A DNA stretch of 64,000 nt, from assembly GCA_046293395.1 (NCBI GenBank), contig JBKBOU010000001.1:434001-498000 (forward strand), read 5' to 3'. Every line of letters begins with the position of its first letter. The stretch's first letter is position 1. The stretch comes from CAYNRA01 sp046293395 (GTDB taxonomy: Bacteria > Bacteroidota > Bacteroidia > Cytophagales > Spirosomataceae). Shown piece after piece: positions 1 through 8,776 of this stretch. Under the pieces are notes generated by a model. The model saw only the letters and a list, made by a program, of their open reading frames with translations, had not been told where the DNA came from and did not search any database. A program made the position numbers and the translations under genes.

Positions 1-706
1 CTTTAAAAACTATTTCACCAGTTTGTGAACTTTGGTCTTTTGGAAGAGAAAAGTTTTTGTTTTTCCAACCGGATATACTAATTGAAGCACCTCCGCCTCC
101 ACTTCCACCAGTACCAGGGTAATACACTTTGCCATTGGGCGTACCTGTCGTTGTTCCTTTATCTCCGACTTTCCCTACATCATCTCCATTGTTATTTCCC
201 CCTTTTCCAGCAACTGTCCCTATTGTACCATTTGAATTTGGTTGCCCTGGTTTGTTATAACCACCTGAAATAGCTGGCTTTTTTTTCACTGGTTCCGATG
301 GTTGAACATCTGGTGCCTTTGGTTCTGTCTTTGCTACCGTCTTTACTTTTGTTGGAACAGAAACTGGGGACTCATTGGTGGTAGTAATTACTTTGGGAGA
401 CTCCGTTGCGACTTGTTTGACAGGACGACTCGCAACTTCTGGTTTTACCTCACGAACCTTGGTAGAAGCCGGTGGAGCCATTTCACGTGAATCTTTGTAT
501 TTATTATTTGCTTCGTTTAATGTTTGTAAATCACCAGAACCCACTAAATCAACACCATAATTCAAATCGAGTCCCATTTCTAGGTCTTCACTAGGAGGTG
601 TATAACTAATCTTGATGAAATACAATAAACAAATAAAAGCCACGTAAAATACGAGGCTTATCAAAAATGCTTTTAAATTAAACCCAGAGGGTATATCCGA
701 ATTCAT
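1..706 (-). CDS. TonB-like energy transducer, partial (C-terminus beyond left edge)
   Basis: The start codon is the ATG at 706-704; the reading frame stays open to base 1, so about 235 residues are visible. A short cytoplasmic N-terminus is followed by one membrane segment at about residues 9-27. Then comes a motif like those of Bacteroidota TonB proteins (NYGVDLVGSGD), a long Pro/Lys/Glu-rich spacer, a Gly/Asn-rich stretch and the beginning of a folded domain (near ISGWKNKNFSLP). This is the layout of TonB, which spans the periplasm and passes proton-motive energy from ExbB/ExbD to outer-membrane receptors. The start lies 8 bp after the HU/SPOR gene stop, so it is probably the last gene seen of the 6430-to-1 operon. 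No exbB or exbD is in the window. The C-terminal TonB fold itself is not visible, so the call rests on architecture. Confidence 0.75.
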   Translation of the reverse strand, partial: MNSDIPSGFNLKAFLISLVFYVAFICLLYFIKISYTPPSEDLEMGLDLNYGVDLVGSGDLQTLNEANNKYKDSREMAPPASTKVREVKPEVASRPVKQVATESPKVITTTNESPVSVPTKVKTVAKTEPKAPDVQPSEPVKKKPAISGGYNKPGQPNSNGTIGTVAGKGGNNNGDDVGKVGDKGTTTGTPNGKVYYPGTGGSGGGGASISISGWKNKNFSLPKDQSSQTGEIVFK

Positions 707-714
707 TGTTTCTC

Positions 715-1689
715 TCATTCATTCTCGCTTTTTAGTACAACGCCTTTTTCTCCTACTAATTGCTCTAATTTTTTTGAAATTTCATCTACATTCTCACCTT
801 CTAAAACATGCACATAAACGCGCTTGTATGTCTTCCAATTTTCGATTTGTGAATTAAAATCATTATCTCTGAGCAACTTATCGAGCAAAAAGGCATTTTG
901 TTCTTTCGCAAAAAATCCAACCACAATTTTATGCGTACTCTTTTTAGTAGGTACTGCATCTAATGTACTCGCTGGTGTTTCCTCTATGCGCATATCGTCA
1001 TCTTGTAAAACAGGCGCTTGTTGAACAGGATTATGTGGTAAATAATCCACCGGGTTTAAGCTAGAAAGTGCCTTGGGCTCGTCAAAGATTGTGGATGGAC
1101 GATCCAAATATTTTGAAATTCCAGCTAAAAGTATCAAAAAGATAAATGGAACCGTGTAAGCAAGCGTTCGTCTAAAATTAATCCGCTTGTAATTCGAGTT
1201 GTCTGTAGGTATTTCGATAGACTCCATATCTCCAAAAGTCATGTATCTATCAATAAAAATAGAATGTGTTGGCGTACTAATTCGTGAAGTATAAATGCTT
1301 TCAAATCCAAAACTATCTCCGCAATAATTAATTCCAGAACCTGGTTTGAAACAAATACTACCTTCGGATGATAAGTACAGCTTACCTATTCCTACCAAAT
1401 CTATTTCCTCTTTATTATATAGAGAGGTTTTTATTTGATGAACATAGTCTTCTATATGCTTTTTGGCATCTTGAAACGAAACGCCCAACTGTGAGGACAA
1501 ATGTGTAGTAAGCAACCCATCGTCTTGCCGAAGCAATTCATTGAACGAAACTTGCCTCGTAGGAGGCTCAAACTTTCCATCACTCAACTGAGCTGATTGA
1601 TAATTTAAAATAAAAGCACCCAAATTTGGCACACTTACATAATCGTGCTCAAACATGAGTGCTTTTATATAGACAGATATATTTTTCAT
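715..1689 (-). CDS. HU-CCDC81-type / SPOR-domain membrane protein
   Basis: 324 residues. The N-terminal ~150 residues look like the paired bacterial HU-CCDC81 (HU/IHF-like fold) domains: 'VSVPNLGAFILNY' and 'IDLVGIGKLYLS' match the usual 'V.I.GLG.F....' pattern. A single hydrophobic segment follows at about 172-192. A Pro-rich linker leads to a C-terminal ~70-residue SPOR domain ('HKIVVGFFAKEQNAFLL ... YKRVYVHVLEG'), a fold that in other proteins binds denuded peptidoglycan glycan strands. Predicted topology is HU part in the cytoplasm and SPOR in the periplasm. It sits between an outer-membrane barrel gene and a TonB-like gene, which suggests an envelope role. The family is recurrent in Bacteroidota, but its function is, as far as I know, not settled. 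DNA binding by the HU part is inference. Confidence 0.8.
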   Translation of the reverse strand: MKNISVYIKALMFEHDYVSVPNLGAFILNYQSAQLSDGKFEPPTRQVSFNELLRQDDGLLTTHLSSQLGVSFQDAKKHIEDYVHQIKTSLYNKEEIDLVGIGKLYLSSEGSICFKPGSGINYCGDSFGFESIYTSRISTPTHSIFIDRYMTFGDMESIEIPTDNSNYKRINFRRTLAYTVPFIFLILLAGISKYLDRPSTIFDEPKALSSLNPVDYLPHNPVQQAPVLQDDDMRIEETPASTLDAVPTKKSTHKIVVGFFAKEQNAFLLDKLLRDNDFNSQIENWKTYKRVYVHVLEGENVDEISKKLEQLVGEKGVVLKSENE

Positions 1690-1727
1690 TATAACTTTTT
1701 GGAATGCATAAGTTTGATATGCACAAG

Positions 1728-3431
1728 TTATAAGGAAATATTTACACCTACAAGAAAATTCAAACCTTGTTGCGGATAATACAGATATCTTTGGTAATTA
1801 TTACCCAATAAATTATTCATTTTTATAAAAACCCCAAATTGCTGGTTCAATAAGTACGTCAATTCGGTATTAATATCAAAAATAGGTGTCAATTTTTTTA
1901 TGGGTTCATTTAATGAAAACGGGTCTTTCGCATAGATACCCCCCAAATGAAATATGTTTAAATTAGCTATTAATTTATCGGAAACCGTCAGCGTATTTCC
2001 CCAATATACTTCAACACTCGGACGATGAAAAGGCTTTTCAAGCGACTTCACCTCATAATAATTATATTGTGCTTTTAAATTGGTTCGCCAAAGGGAAATA
2101 GGCTGGTAATTTAATTGTACGTCAATTTGAGCAAAATTAGTACGCTCATTCTCATACTGTATGTCAAAATTTCGGAGAAGCACTGCTCCTTCATTAGACA
2201 AATCATTGGTCATAAAAAAGTATAAGTTTTGATATTGACCATACGAAGCACGAACTTGATAATTTAACCCATCCGTTACTTCCCCTTTACTTGCCAAATA
2301 GATTTCTCGCAACTTATCCGTATTTAATAAATTAACTTGTGGCATTAAAAACGGATTTTCCCGAAGCATAGAACCTAACGTATTTCGAATAATATCTCCG
2401 TCATATCCGACTGAAAAATACAGCAATGATGGCGTTTTATACGTAACATCCAATGTAGGAAATCCTTTTGTTCTACTTATCCGTGCGATTTCATCAAATT
2501 CATTCACAGCTCGAACACCGGCTGTAACAGCAAATTGTTGGTGATTATATATGAATCGAGGTATGATTCGGAATAAATTTCTATCACGAACAGGAAAATC
2601 AATGTAATTATCACTTCGTTGTGTTCGATAGACTTCTGCATCTACTTTCGCTACAAGTTTGTCTGTGAGAATCGGATAGGAAAAAGAAACATCCGATGCC
2701 CAATCTAGTTCTTCTGCACTCAATAAATCCGACGTCTGAAAAATAGTTGAACGAACTTGATAATCAATAAGTGACGATGGATTAGCATTCTGAAAACCAA
2801 CTCCAAACTGAAATGTATTCACAGCCTGTTTGATTTCACCTCGCTCTAAATTAACGAAAGTGGTATCGTACCCATAAAAATTAGCGAGTCGGCGCTCGTA
2901 TCCAATTTGCGAAGAGAGTTTAAATTTACCTGCATTGTATTGCCCATCAAGCCGAACAACATTTTTGCTATTCCCTGAATTTACATCTTGAATTGGCCCT
3001 CTCTTCGCTGCATTGTGTAAACCATAAAACCCAAACACCAATTTCTCACTCTGCGGTGAATTAATAAAAACTTCCCCAAAAGTTCTCCCAAAATTACCCG
3101 CTCCTAAACGAACTTGATTCGCATACGATACTTCTTTTTTCGGAGTTTTATCAGTGGTTAGTGGGGAAATAATGGAAGGTTGAAAAGCAACCGTTTCTAA
3201 TCCCGTTGGCTTTCTTTCGAAAAAAGAATAATTAAGTTTAAATGCCTCTTGGTTTCCTTTTGTCAATGGAACTTTATCGAAAACCCGGCTAGCAGGAGGT
3301 ATAACCACATCCCTTTCTTTCTCAAATACAAATTTTTGATCTATTTGGCCAAACCCCAAAACAGGGAGTAAACTCGAAAACCCCAACCAAACTAATGTGT
3401 TTCTTCTCTTCATCTTTTTTATTCGCTTCAT
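1728..3431 (-). CDS. TonB-dependent-receptor-like outer-membrane beta-barrel without a visible plug
   Basis: 567 residues. A signal peptide follows a basic start (cleavage near LGFGQ, residue ~29). The rest is rich in alternating aromatic/polar strands and ends in 'FLVGVNISL', the kind of terminal strand recognised by the BAM machinery. It resembles the barrel part of TonB-dependent receptors. At 567 residues it is short, and I see neither a plug domain nor a carboxypeptidase-like repeat. The ATG overlaps the stop of the upstream TPR gene by one base (TAATG), which indicates translational coupling. A second ATG six codons downstream (3413) is an alternative start. It probably works with the TPR protein, the HU/SPOR protein and the TonB-like protein; the substrate is unknown. 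Confidence 0.75.
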   Translation of the reverse strand: MKRIKKMKRRNTLVWLGFSSLLPVLGFGQIDQKFVFEKERDVVIPPASRVFDKVPLTKGNQEAFKLNYSFFERKPTGLETVAFQPSIISPLTTDKTPKKEVSYANQVRLGAGNFGRTFGEVFINSPQSEKLVFGFYGLHNAAKRGPIQDVNSGNSKNVVRLDGQYNAGKFKLSSQIGYERRLANFYGYDTTFVNLERGEIKQAVNTFQFGVGFQNANPSSLIDYQVRSTIFQTSDLLSAEELDWASDVSFSYPILTDKLVAKVDAEVYRTQRSDNYIDFPVRDRNLFRIIPRFIYNHQQFAVTAGVRAVNEFDEIARISRTKGFPTLDVTYKTPSLLYFSVGYDGDIIRNTLGSMLRENPFLMPQVNLLNTDKLREIYLASKGEVTDGLNYQVRASYGQYQNLYFFMTNDLSNEGAVLLRNFDIQYENERTNFAQIDVQLNYQPISLWRTNLKAQYNYYEVKSLEKPFHRPSVEVYWGNTLTVSDKLIANLNIFHLGGIYAKDPFSLNEPIKKLTPIFDINTELTYLLNQQFGVFIKMNNLLGNNYQRYLYYPQQGLNFLVGVNISL

Positions 3432-6430
3432 TATCTTATTGTAGTCAATTTTTCTCTTGCAGAAGTACGCATTGCTTCATTTTTGGAATTTTCAATGATT
3501 GCATTTAAGACTTCACGTGCGTTAAGCGTATCTCCTTCACCCAAATAATTGTCCGCAATCAATAGATTATACATATCAAACCAATCAGAAAAAGCGTAAT
3601 AATCACTTCTATGTTTATCAATCAATTCGTTGCTTTGCTCATACTTTTTATCCGCAAATAGCATGTAAGCCAACTCGTAGAGCCCCTCCGCTGCATGAAT
3701 ATCTTTTCCTTCGGCTTGCAACTGCTCCCATGTTTGTTCAGCTTGTGGTCTGTTTTTTTCTTTTGCAAATGCTTTTAGTTTATACAATAATGCTTTGTTT
3801 GATGCATTCGCCACCACCTCGTTTCCGTCAGAAATAATTTGGTTTGCCGTATTTTTACATTCTGCATAATTCCCTAGTTCATACTGAGCTACCAAAATAG
3901 CTAACTGACTTAACATAATCTGGCGTTTATCTGAAGAAGACTCCAAAACCAATTTATACAAAGGCAACGCACGTTGAAAAGCCTTTTGTTCTACATAAAT
4001 CCCAGCAGCACGATACGCAGCCAATGTATAATACGTTGACTCTCCTCTGCTTATAATTTTTGAATAATACCCGAGTGCTTTTTCGCTGTTTTTCAACATA
4101 TTGTAGGATTCACCCAGATAATAATTCGCCTCTTCTGCATTGGAGTTGCTTGGATAGGATGACAAGTAACGTTCAAATAATTGAGCAGCTTGCAGATATT
4201 TTCCGTTAAAATAGACTGTTTTTGCATTTTCAAACTGGAGGCTTTCTACCGAATTATTCTCAGGATTTTTTTGCTCAAATTCTTCCAATATACGCGCGTA
4301 TTCCTCCGGATTATCACTCATACCATATACATCTTTTAAACCCAATAGTGCCTCTGATGCCGCAGGTGATTTAGGAAAACGCTTTACAATAATGGTGTAA
4401 TCCGCTATCGAACGATCGTAATTTTGGAGGTTGCTGAATGCAGATGCTCGTTTCAACAACGCATCGGATACAAGCGAACTAGACGGTTTCTTTTGAAGTA
4501 AATCGGAGAGTAATTGCACAGCTTCTTGGTTGTTGTCTTCTTCCATTGCAATACTTGCCTTCCGGAATAATGCCTCGTCGATTAATCTTGAATTACCAAA
4601 CTGGCGTAGAAACTGGGCTAAACGCTGTTTGGCTTCTTGGTCTCTATTCATATATTGTAGCGTGACACTACTGTAATACAAAGCGTAATCTTTATCGATT
4701 CGATTTTGCCGGTAGGCTTCCTCATACATAGACAAAGCAACCGAGAACTTCTTATCCGCTAACTGGCAATCCGCAGTACGTAGCAAAGCATCTTCGTATT
4801 TTTGAAGAAAATCAGCATTTCCCTTCGCTTTATTCACAAAATCAGAAAAATAGAGAAGTGCATTGCTGTATTTTTTTTGATTGAAGTACAGATAAGCTAA
4901 ACTATACACACTATTTAATCGGATAACTTTATCAGAGGATGAAATCAATGTTTTATACATTTCCTCCGCATCAGGCTTGTTCAACAGAAAAAGTGCTTCC
5001 GCTTTCCAATACGTAGATTGAAGCCGCAATTGTGGATCTACAGGCGTTGAAAGCGATTTATCAAAATACACTATAGACTTGTCGTAACTCTCCGCATTAA
5101 ACTCTATTACCCCTTGGTTGTAGGTAATTTTCTGGTAAGCTTCGTTAATTTTTGGCGTTCTTTTGGCTAACTTTTCAATGTAATCAATCGCTGATTGATA
5201 ATTGTTAGTTGAAAAGAAAACTTCACTCAACAATTCATTCGACTCATCCACATACTTGCCCGTCGGATATTGTGCCAAATACGCTTGTAGTTGCGAAATC
5301 GCCTCCGCATTTTCTTTTCCGTCTAAAAGGATTTTAATCAAATTATACGTCGCTTCTTCTTTAATTTGTGCATCGAAATCCATTTTTTGTGCGACACGGA
5401 AAGCTACCTTTGCATCCAACAACTGCTTGTTTTGTAGTGTGCTAATCCCCAAATAGTAAGCAGATTGCTGCGCTAGAATATCATCCCCCGATGCCAATGT
5501 TTTAAATAATGCCGCAGCACCCGTATAATTTCCCATTTGATACAAACTATATGCGTGTCTAAACGTAACTTGAGGAGAAACAGTACCACGCCTCAGTGAC
5601 TTGAACTTGTCATAATACATGGCTGATTTACTAAAATCGTCTTTAAAAAAGAATACTTCCGCCGTTACAAGACAAATTTCGTCAATTTTTCTTCCGGTAG
5701 GATTTGCAATAATCGGCTCAGTATAAGCTACTAAATCATCGTATTTTTTCTGTCTGAAAAGAATTTCAGCAATCCAGTTTGGGACTTCGATTTTATACGG
5801 ATTTACGTTTTCAACACGACGTAAATCAATCAAAGCAGCTTCGTAGTTTTCATTTCCAAAAGCGATGACTGCCGCATAATACGCAGCATGTATCGCACTT
5901 TCTGCTACGGTTGCTTTCACGTAGTTAAATTCTGTCAGAGCTTTTGTCAATTCTTTTTGTTGATAATACGAAATACCCAGTCGGTAATGCAACTCATAGG
6001 TATCCAAGGAAGGAGCACGATTTTTCAACGACTTTTCATACAAAGGGATAGCCTCTTTAAAATTCCCAGCCAAAAAATAATCATCCGCCAAATCCGTAAA
6101 TATAAGTGCCGCTTTGGGATGGTCTGGGTACGTATGTACAAAACGCTGCACCAATACATCAGAATCTTTTGCATTCGATTTCAGAGCAGCCACAGCAGCA
6201 AAATAAGCAGCATTTGCTTGATTAAAATGATTGGGGCTCAAAGAACGAGCAGAAACGGACAAGTAATTTTCAAATTCTTTCCGAGCAGCTGTAAACGATT
6301 TATTCTCGAATAGTTCTACCCCATTGTGATAAATTGACTCCGTGGAAGCGTACGTCAGTGTATTCTGAGCCATTGCCTCTGTCGCTAAGCCAAGGAACCC
6401 AAGCCCTAACCACATTTTTTTATAATTCAT
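3431..6430 (-). CDS. Large periplasmic tetratricopeptide-repeat protein
   Basis: 999 residues with a signal peptide (cleavage after 'TEAMA', residue ~21). Nearly the whole mature protein is TPR-type helical pairs, e.g. 'AIPLYEKSLKNR', 'AMYYDKFKSLRR', 'AAQLFERYLSSYPSNSNAEEANYYLGESY', written here only as examples of the repeated W/Y-A-Y-P pattern. There is no lipobox and no enzymatic motif, so it is probably a soluble periplasmic or outer-membrane-associated scaffold. First gene of a four-gene operon, with a well-formed promoter at 6465-6494. It is coupled by a one-base overlap to the outer-membrane barrel, so the two products likely act together. Long TPR proteins occur in gliding/type IX secretion (SprE, PorW) and in Tol-Pal-like systems. 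I cannot tie this one to either. Confidence 0.75.
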   Translation of the reverse strand: MNYKKMWLGLGFLGLATEAMAQNTLTYASTESIYHNGVELFENKSFTAARKEFENYLSVSARSLSPNHFNQANAAYFAAVAALKSNAKDSDVLVQRFVHTYPDHPKAALIFTDLADDYFLAGNFKEAIPLYEKSLKNRAPSLDTYELHYRLGISYYQQKELTKALTEFNYVKATVAESAIHAAYYAAVIAFGNENYEAALIDLRRVENVNPYKIEVPNWIAEILFRQKKYDDLVAYTEPIIANPTGRKIDEICLVTAEVFFFKDDFSKSAMYYDKFKSLRRGTVSPQVTFRHAYSLYQMGNYTGAAALFKTLASGDDILAQQSAYYLGISTLQNKQLLDAKVAFRVAQKMDFDAQIKEEATYNLIKILLDGKENAEAISQLQAYLAQYPTGKYVDESNELLSEVFFSTNNYQSAIDYIEKLAKRTPKINEAYQKITYNQGVIEFNAESYDKSIVYFDKSLSTPVDPQLRLQSTYWKAEALFLLNKPDAEEMYKTLISSSDKVIRLNSVYSLAYLYFNQKKYSNALLYFSDFVNKAKGNADFLQKYEDALLRTADCQLADKKFSVALSMYEEAYRQNRIDKDYALYYSSVTLQYMNRDQEAKQRLAQFLRQFGNSRLIDEALFRKASIAMEEDNNQEAVQLLSDLLQKKPSSSLVSDALLKRASAFSNLQNYDRSIADYTIIVKRFPKSPAASEALLGLKDVYGMSDNPEEYARILEEFEQKNPENNSVESLQFENAKTVYFNGKYLQAAQLFERYLSSYPSNSNAEEANYYLGESYNMLKNSEKALGYYSKIISRGESTYYTLAAYRAAGIYVEQKAFQRALPLYKLVLESSSDKRQIMLSQLAILVAQYELGNYAECKNTANQIISDGNEVVANASNKALLYKLKAFAKEKNRPQAEQTWEQLQAEGKDIHAAEGLYELAYMLFADKKYEQSNELIDKHRSDYYAFSDWFDMYNLLIADNYLGEGDTLNAREVLNAIIENSKNEAMRTSAREKLTTIR

Positions 6431-6464
6431 ATCAAACGGATTTATTGAAAAAAAACATCATGAA

Positions 6465-6494
6465 CAAAGATAAAAGAAAGAAGTCAGCCAACAA
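6465..6494 (-). promoter_or_regulatory. Promoter of the TPR/barrel/HU-SPOR/TonB operon
   Basis: On the minus strand TTG (6494-6492) is followed by 19 bp and TATCTTTG (6472-6465). This matches the Bacteroidota -33/-7 consensus (TTG, 19-21 bp, TAnnTTTG). The predicted start of transcription is near 6458, about 28 bp before the ATG at 6430. No other plausible element was found in this intergenic region for the minus strand. Confidence 0.7.
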
Positions 6495-6643
6495 TTTATC
6501 ACTTCCTGCTAATTGTAGGGATAAACACCCTTTTAGTCTCATTTTTAATTGGAATTCTTTCAAATACCAAAGTGTTTTGCTAGTTTCAAAGTAAAAAAAC
6601 GGATAATCCAATTTTTCATTGCACACTTAATTTTAATCAACCT

Positions 6644-8452
6644 ATGCTTTTTAAAAATTTAAAGTATCTCATGTTATCTACATATTTACTTTTATCTTTC
6701 TTTGCTGGTCATGCTCAAACCTATTCTACCAGCTATGAACTGAGTATGCCTCATCCTCAAACACATTATTTTCATGTCAAAATGAAAATAGCCAATATCC
6801 AAAAATCTTCTTTATTGACGAATAAGGACAAATTAACGCTAAAAATGCCCGTCTGGACTCCTGGGTCATATCTTGTCCGAGAATTTGCCAAAAACGTGGA
6901 TAGGTTAACTGCCAAAGCTGGTAATTCTACTTTGAACAGTAAAAAAGTAAACAAAAATACGTGGGAAATCAATCTAGCTGGTGCTGATGAAGTCGTGGTA
7001 GAATACGATGTATATGCCTATGAATTAACCGTACGAACTTCTTTTATTGATGATAGCCACGGATATGTGAACGGAGCAAGCATTTTCCTATACGTTCCTC
7101 AGTTAGTCAATCAACCGATGGAGATAAAAGTAAAACCATACGAAAAATGGAGTACGGTTTCTACTGCTATGGAGGAAATTGGAAAATGGCATTATAAAGT
7201 ACCCAATTATGATTTATTGGTAGATAGTCCTATTGAGATAGGCAATCACAAGGTAATTACGTTTGAATCAATGGGAATCAAGCACCAAATTGCGATGTAC
7301 GCACTTCAAGAATTAATTTACGATGAAAAAGAACTTATAAAAACCTATAAAGCTACCGTCGAGGCAGCAGCAACTGTTGTAGGGGAACACCCTTGCGACC
7401 GCTATCTTTTTATCATTCACCATTTACCTGGAATAGGTGGCGGACTAGAACACTTATATTCAACGACTTGCCAAACATCTCCAAATGTTTATCAGAACCC
7501 AACATCCATGAAGCGCTTCTTTAGTCTCATTGCCCATGAGTATTTCCATTTGTGGAATGTAAAAAGAATTAGACCAATTGAGCTTGGGCCATTCAATTAC
7601 GATGAAGAAAATTATACAACCTTACTTTGGGTTTCGGAAGGCTTTACTTCCTTCTATCAAAATGACATCCTAAGAAGAGGCAATGTCATCACCGAACAAG
7701 AATTTAAAGCTGACTTGGTGAGTTCTATCAATCAAATAGAAAATCAACCCGGTCAACAAATACAGTCTGTGGCTGAATCTTCTTGGGATGCTTGGATTAA
7801 ATTCTACCGACCTAACGAAAACTCAAATAATACCACGGTTTCCTACTATACAAAAGGGGGCGTATTGGGCTCATTACTTAATCTTGAAATTCTAGGAAGT
7901 ACAAAAGGACAGAAAAATTTAGACGACGTGTTCAAATATTTATGGAAAACGTATTACGTAGAGAAACAACGCGGTTTTTCAGAACTTGAATTTAAACAAG
8001 CGGTAGAAAAAATAGCTAACAAAAACATGGATAATTTCTTTACCAACTACGTGTACGGTACAGAACAAATAGACTACAATCAGTTTTTTCAATATGCAGG
8101 AATACAACTTGTTGATAAATATGCATCGCGACAAGTACCTGGATTTGGTGCAAGTGTACGTTCCAACGGCGTAGTTGCGCGTGTCGATAAAGGTACTGCT
8201 GCTTATGAAGCAGGGATAAATGTCAATGATAAAATAATTACCATTGATAGTAAACCTTTCGTCTCTGTTCAGGATGCACTTTCAAGTAAAAAAATAGGAG
8301 ATAAACTACAAGTTATAGTGGAACGCTCAGGGGTGAATTTGACCTATGAAGTGACACTCAAAAGAGATGCAACGGTTGCCTACGAAATGGTGCAATTACC
8401 TACTATGACGGAGAGCCAAAAAACCATCTACACAAAACTAATGCACTTGTAA
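6644..8452 (+). CDS. M61 family glycyl-aminopeptidase-like metalloprotease with PDZ domain
   Basis: 602 residues with a signal peptide (cleavage near AGHAQ, residue ~25), so exported to the periplasm. An N-terminal beta domain (to about residue 200) precedes the catalytic region. This has the zinc motif HEYFH at 298-302, continuing '..LWNVKRIRP' as is typical of M61, and the third ligand region 'WVSEGFTSFY' with Glu332. A PDZ domain occupies roughly 500-585 ('GFGASVRSNGVVARVDKG'). All catalytic residues are present and the length is usual for the family. M61 enzymes trim N-terminal Gly/Ala; the substrate here is unknown. It is divergent from the envelope operon and ends at a strong hairpin (8472-8490). 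Confidence 0.9.
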   Translation: MLFKNLKYLMLSTYLLLSFFAGHAQTYSTSYELSMPHPQTHYFHVKMKIANIQKSSLLTNKDKLTLKMPVWTPGSYLVREFAKNVDRLTAKAGNSTLNSKKVNKNTWEINLAGADEVVVEYDVYAYELTVRTSFIDDSHGYVNGASIFLYVPQLVNQPMEIKVKPYEKWSTVSTAMEEIGKWHYKVPNYDLLVDSPIEIGNHKVITFESMGIKHQIAMYALQELIYDEKELIKTYKATVEAAATVVGEHPCDRYLFIIHHLPGIGGGLEHLYSTTCQTSPNVYQNPTSMKRFFSLIAHEYFHLWNVKRIRPIELGPFNYDEENYTTLLWVSEGFTSFYQNDILRRGNVITEQEFKADLVSSINQIENQPGQQIQSVAESSWDAWIKFYRPNENSNNTTVSYYTKGGVLGSLLNLEILGSTKGQKNLDDVFKYLWKTYYVEKQRGFSELEFKQAVEKIANKNMDNFFTNYVYGTEQIDYNQFFQYAGIQLVDKYASRQVPGFGASVRSNGVVARVDKGTAAYEAGINVNDKIITIDSKPFVSVQDALSSKKIGDKLQVIVERSGVNLTYEVTLKRDATVAYEMVQLPTMTESQKTIYTKLMHL

Positions 8453-8471
8453 GCATCTATTTTGCAAAAAA

Positions 8472-8490
8472 AGGAGGCTTTCAGCCTCCT
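8472..8490. terminator. Bidirectional terminator
   Basis: An 8-bp perfect stem AGGAGGCT / AGCCTCCT with a 3-base loop. Eight T follow on the plus side and seven A precede it, so it can end transcription of both the M61 gene (+) and the small gene at 8496-8738 (-). Confidence 0.85.
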
Positions 8491-8495
8491 TTTTT

Positions 8496-8738
8496 TTAAT
8501 CTACCATATCTATAACAGATTCTAAATCCTCATTCATTTGCCGAAAACGCTCCATCGCATTTTTATAAAATGTGTCACCGAGCATTTCTTCAATCTCGTC
8601 TATACTCGACACATCGTATTCGCTTACTTTGAAGGTCTGTTCATAATTTCCAGCTTCAAGTTTGATGATGAATTTGTTATTAAATGAAAAAACTGTTGTT
8701 TTGCAAAAATCGTTGGGAATTTCTTTGATGAGCCTCAT
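8496..8738 (-). CDS. Small conserved-looking hypothetical protein
   Basis: 80 residues from the ATG at 8738. An in-frame TTG at 8762 would add eight residues, but a TAGTTTTG -7 element lies over it (8767-8760), so the ATG is preferred. The protein begins MRLIKEIPND, has alternating beta segments in the first half ('TTVFSFNNKFIIKLE') and an acidic helical C-terminus ending 'ESVIDMVD'. There is no signal peptide or membrane segment. I do not recognise the family. Own promoter and terminator support a real gene. Confidence 0.65.
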   Translation of the reverse strand: MRLIKEIPNDFCKTTVFSFNNKFIIKLEAGNYEQTFKVSEYDVSSIDEIEEMLGDTFYKNAMERFRQMNEDLESVIDMVD

Positions 8739-8759
8739 GTTGATGAATATATTTTTCGG

Positions 8760-8767
8760 CAAAACTA
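8760..8767 (-). promoter_or_regulatory. -7 promoter element of the small gene at 8496-8738
   Basis: Minus-strand TAGTTTTG fits TAnnTTTG. The expected transcript start near 8753 leaves a ~15-nt leader before the ATG at 8738 and excludes the upstream TTG as start. No TTG at the usual -33 spacing, so this is a half-match. Confidence 0.45.
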
Positions 8768-8776
8768 ATAGATTAA

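Noticed and set aside
6432..6626. Short open frames on both strands between the TPR operon and the M61 gene
   Set aside because: They overlap the operon promoter and show no signs of coding; the 213-bp gap reads as regulatory.
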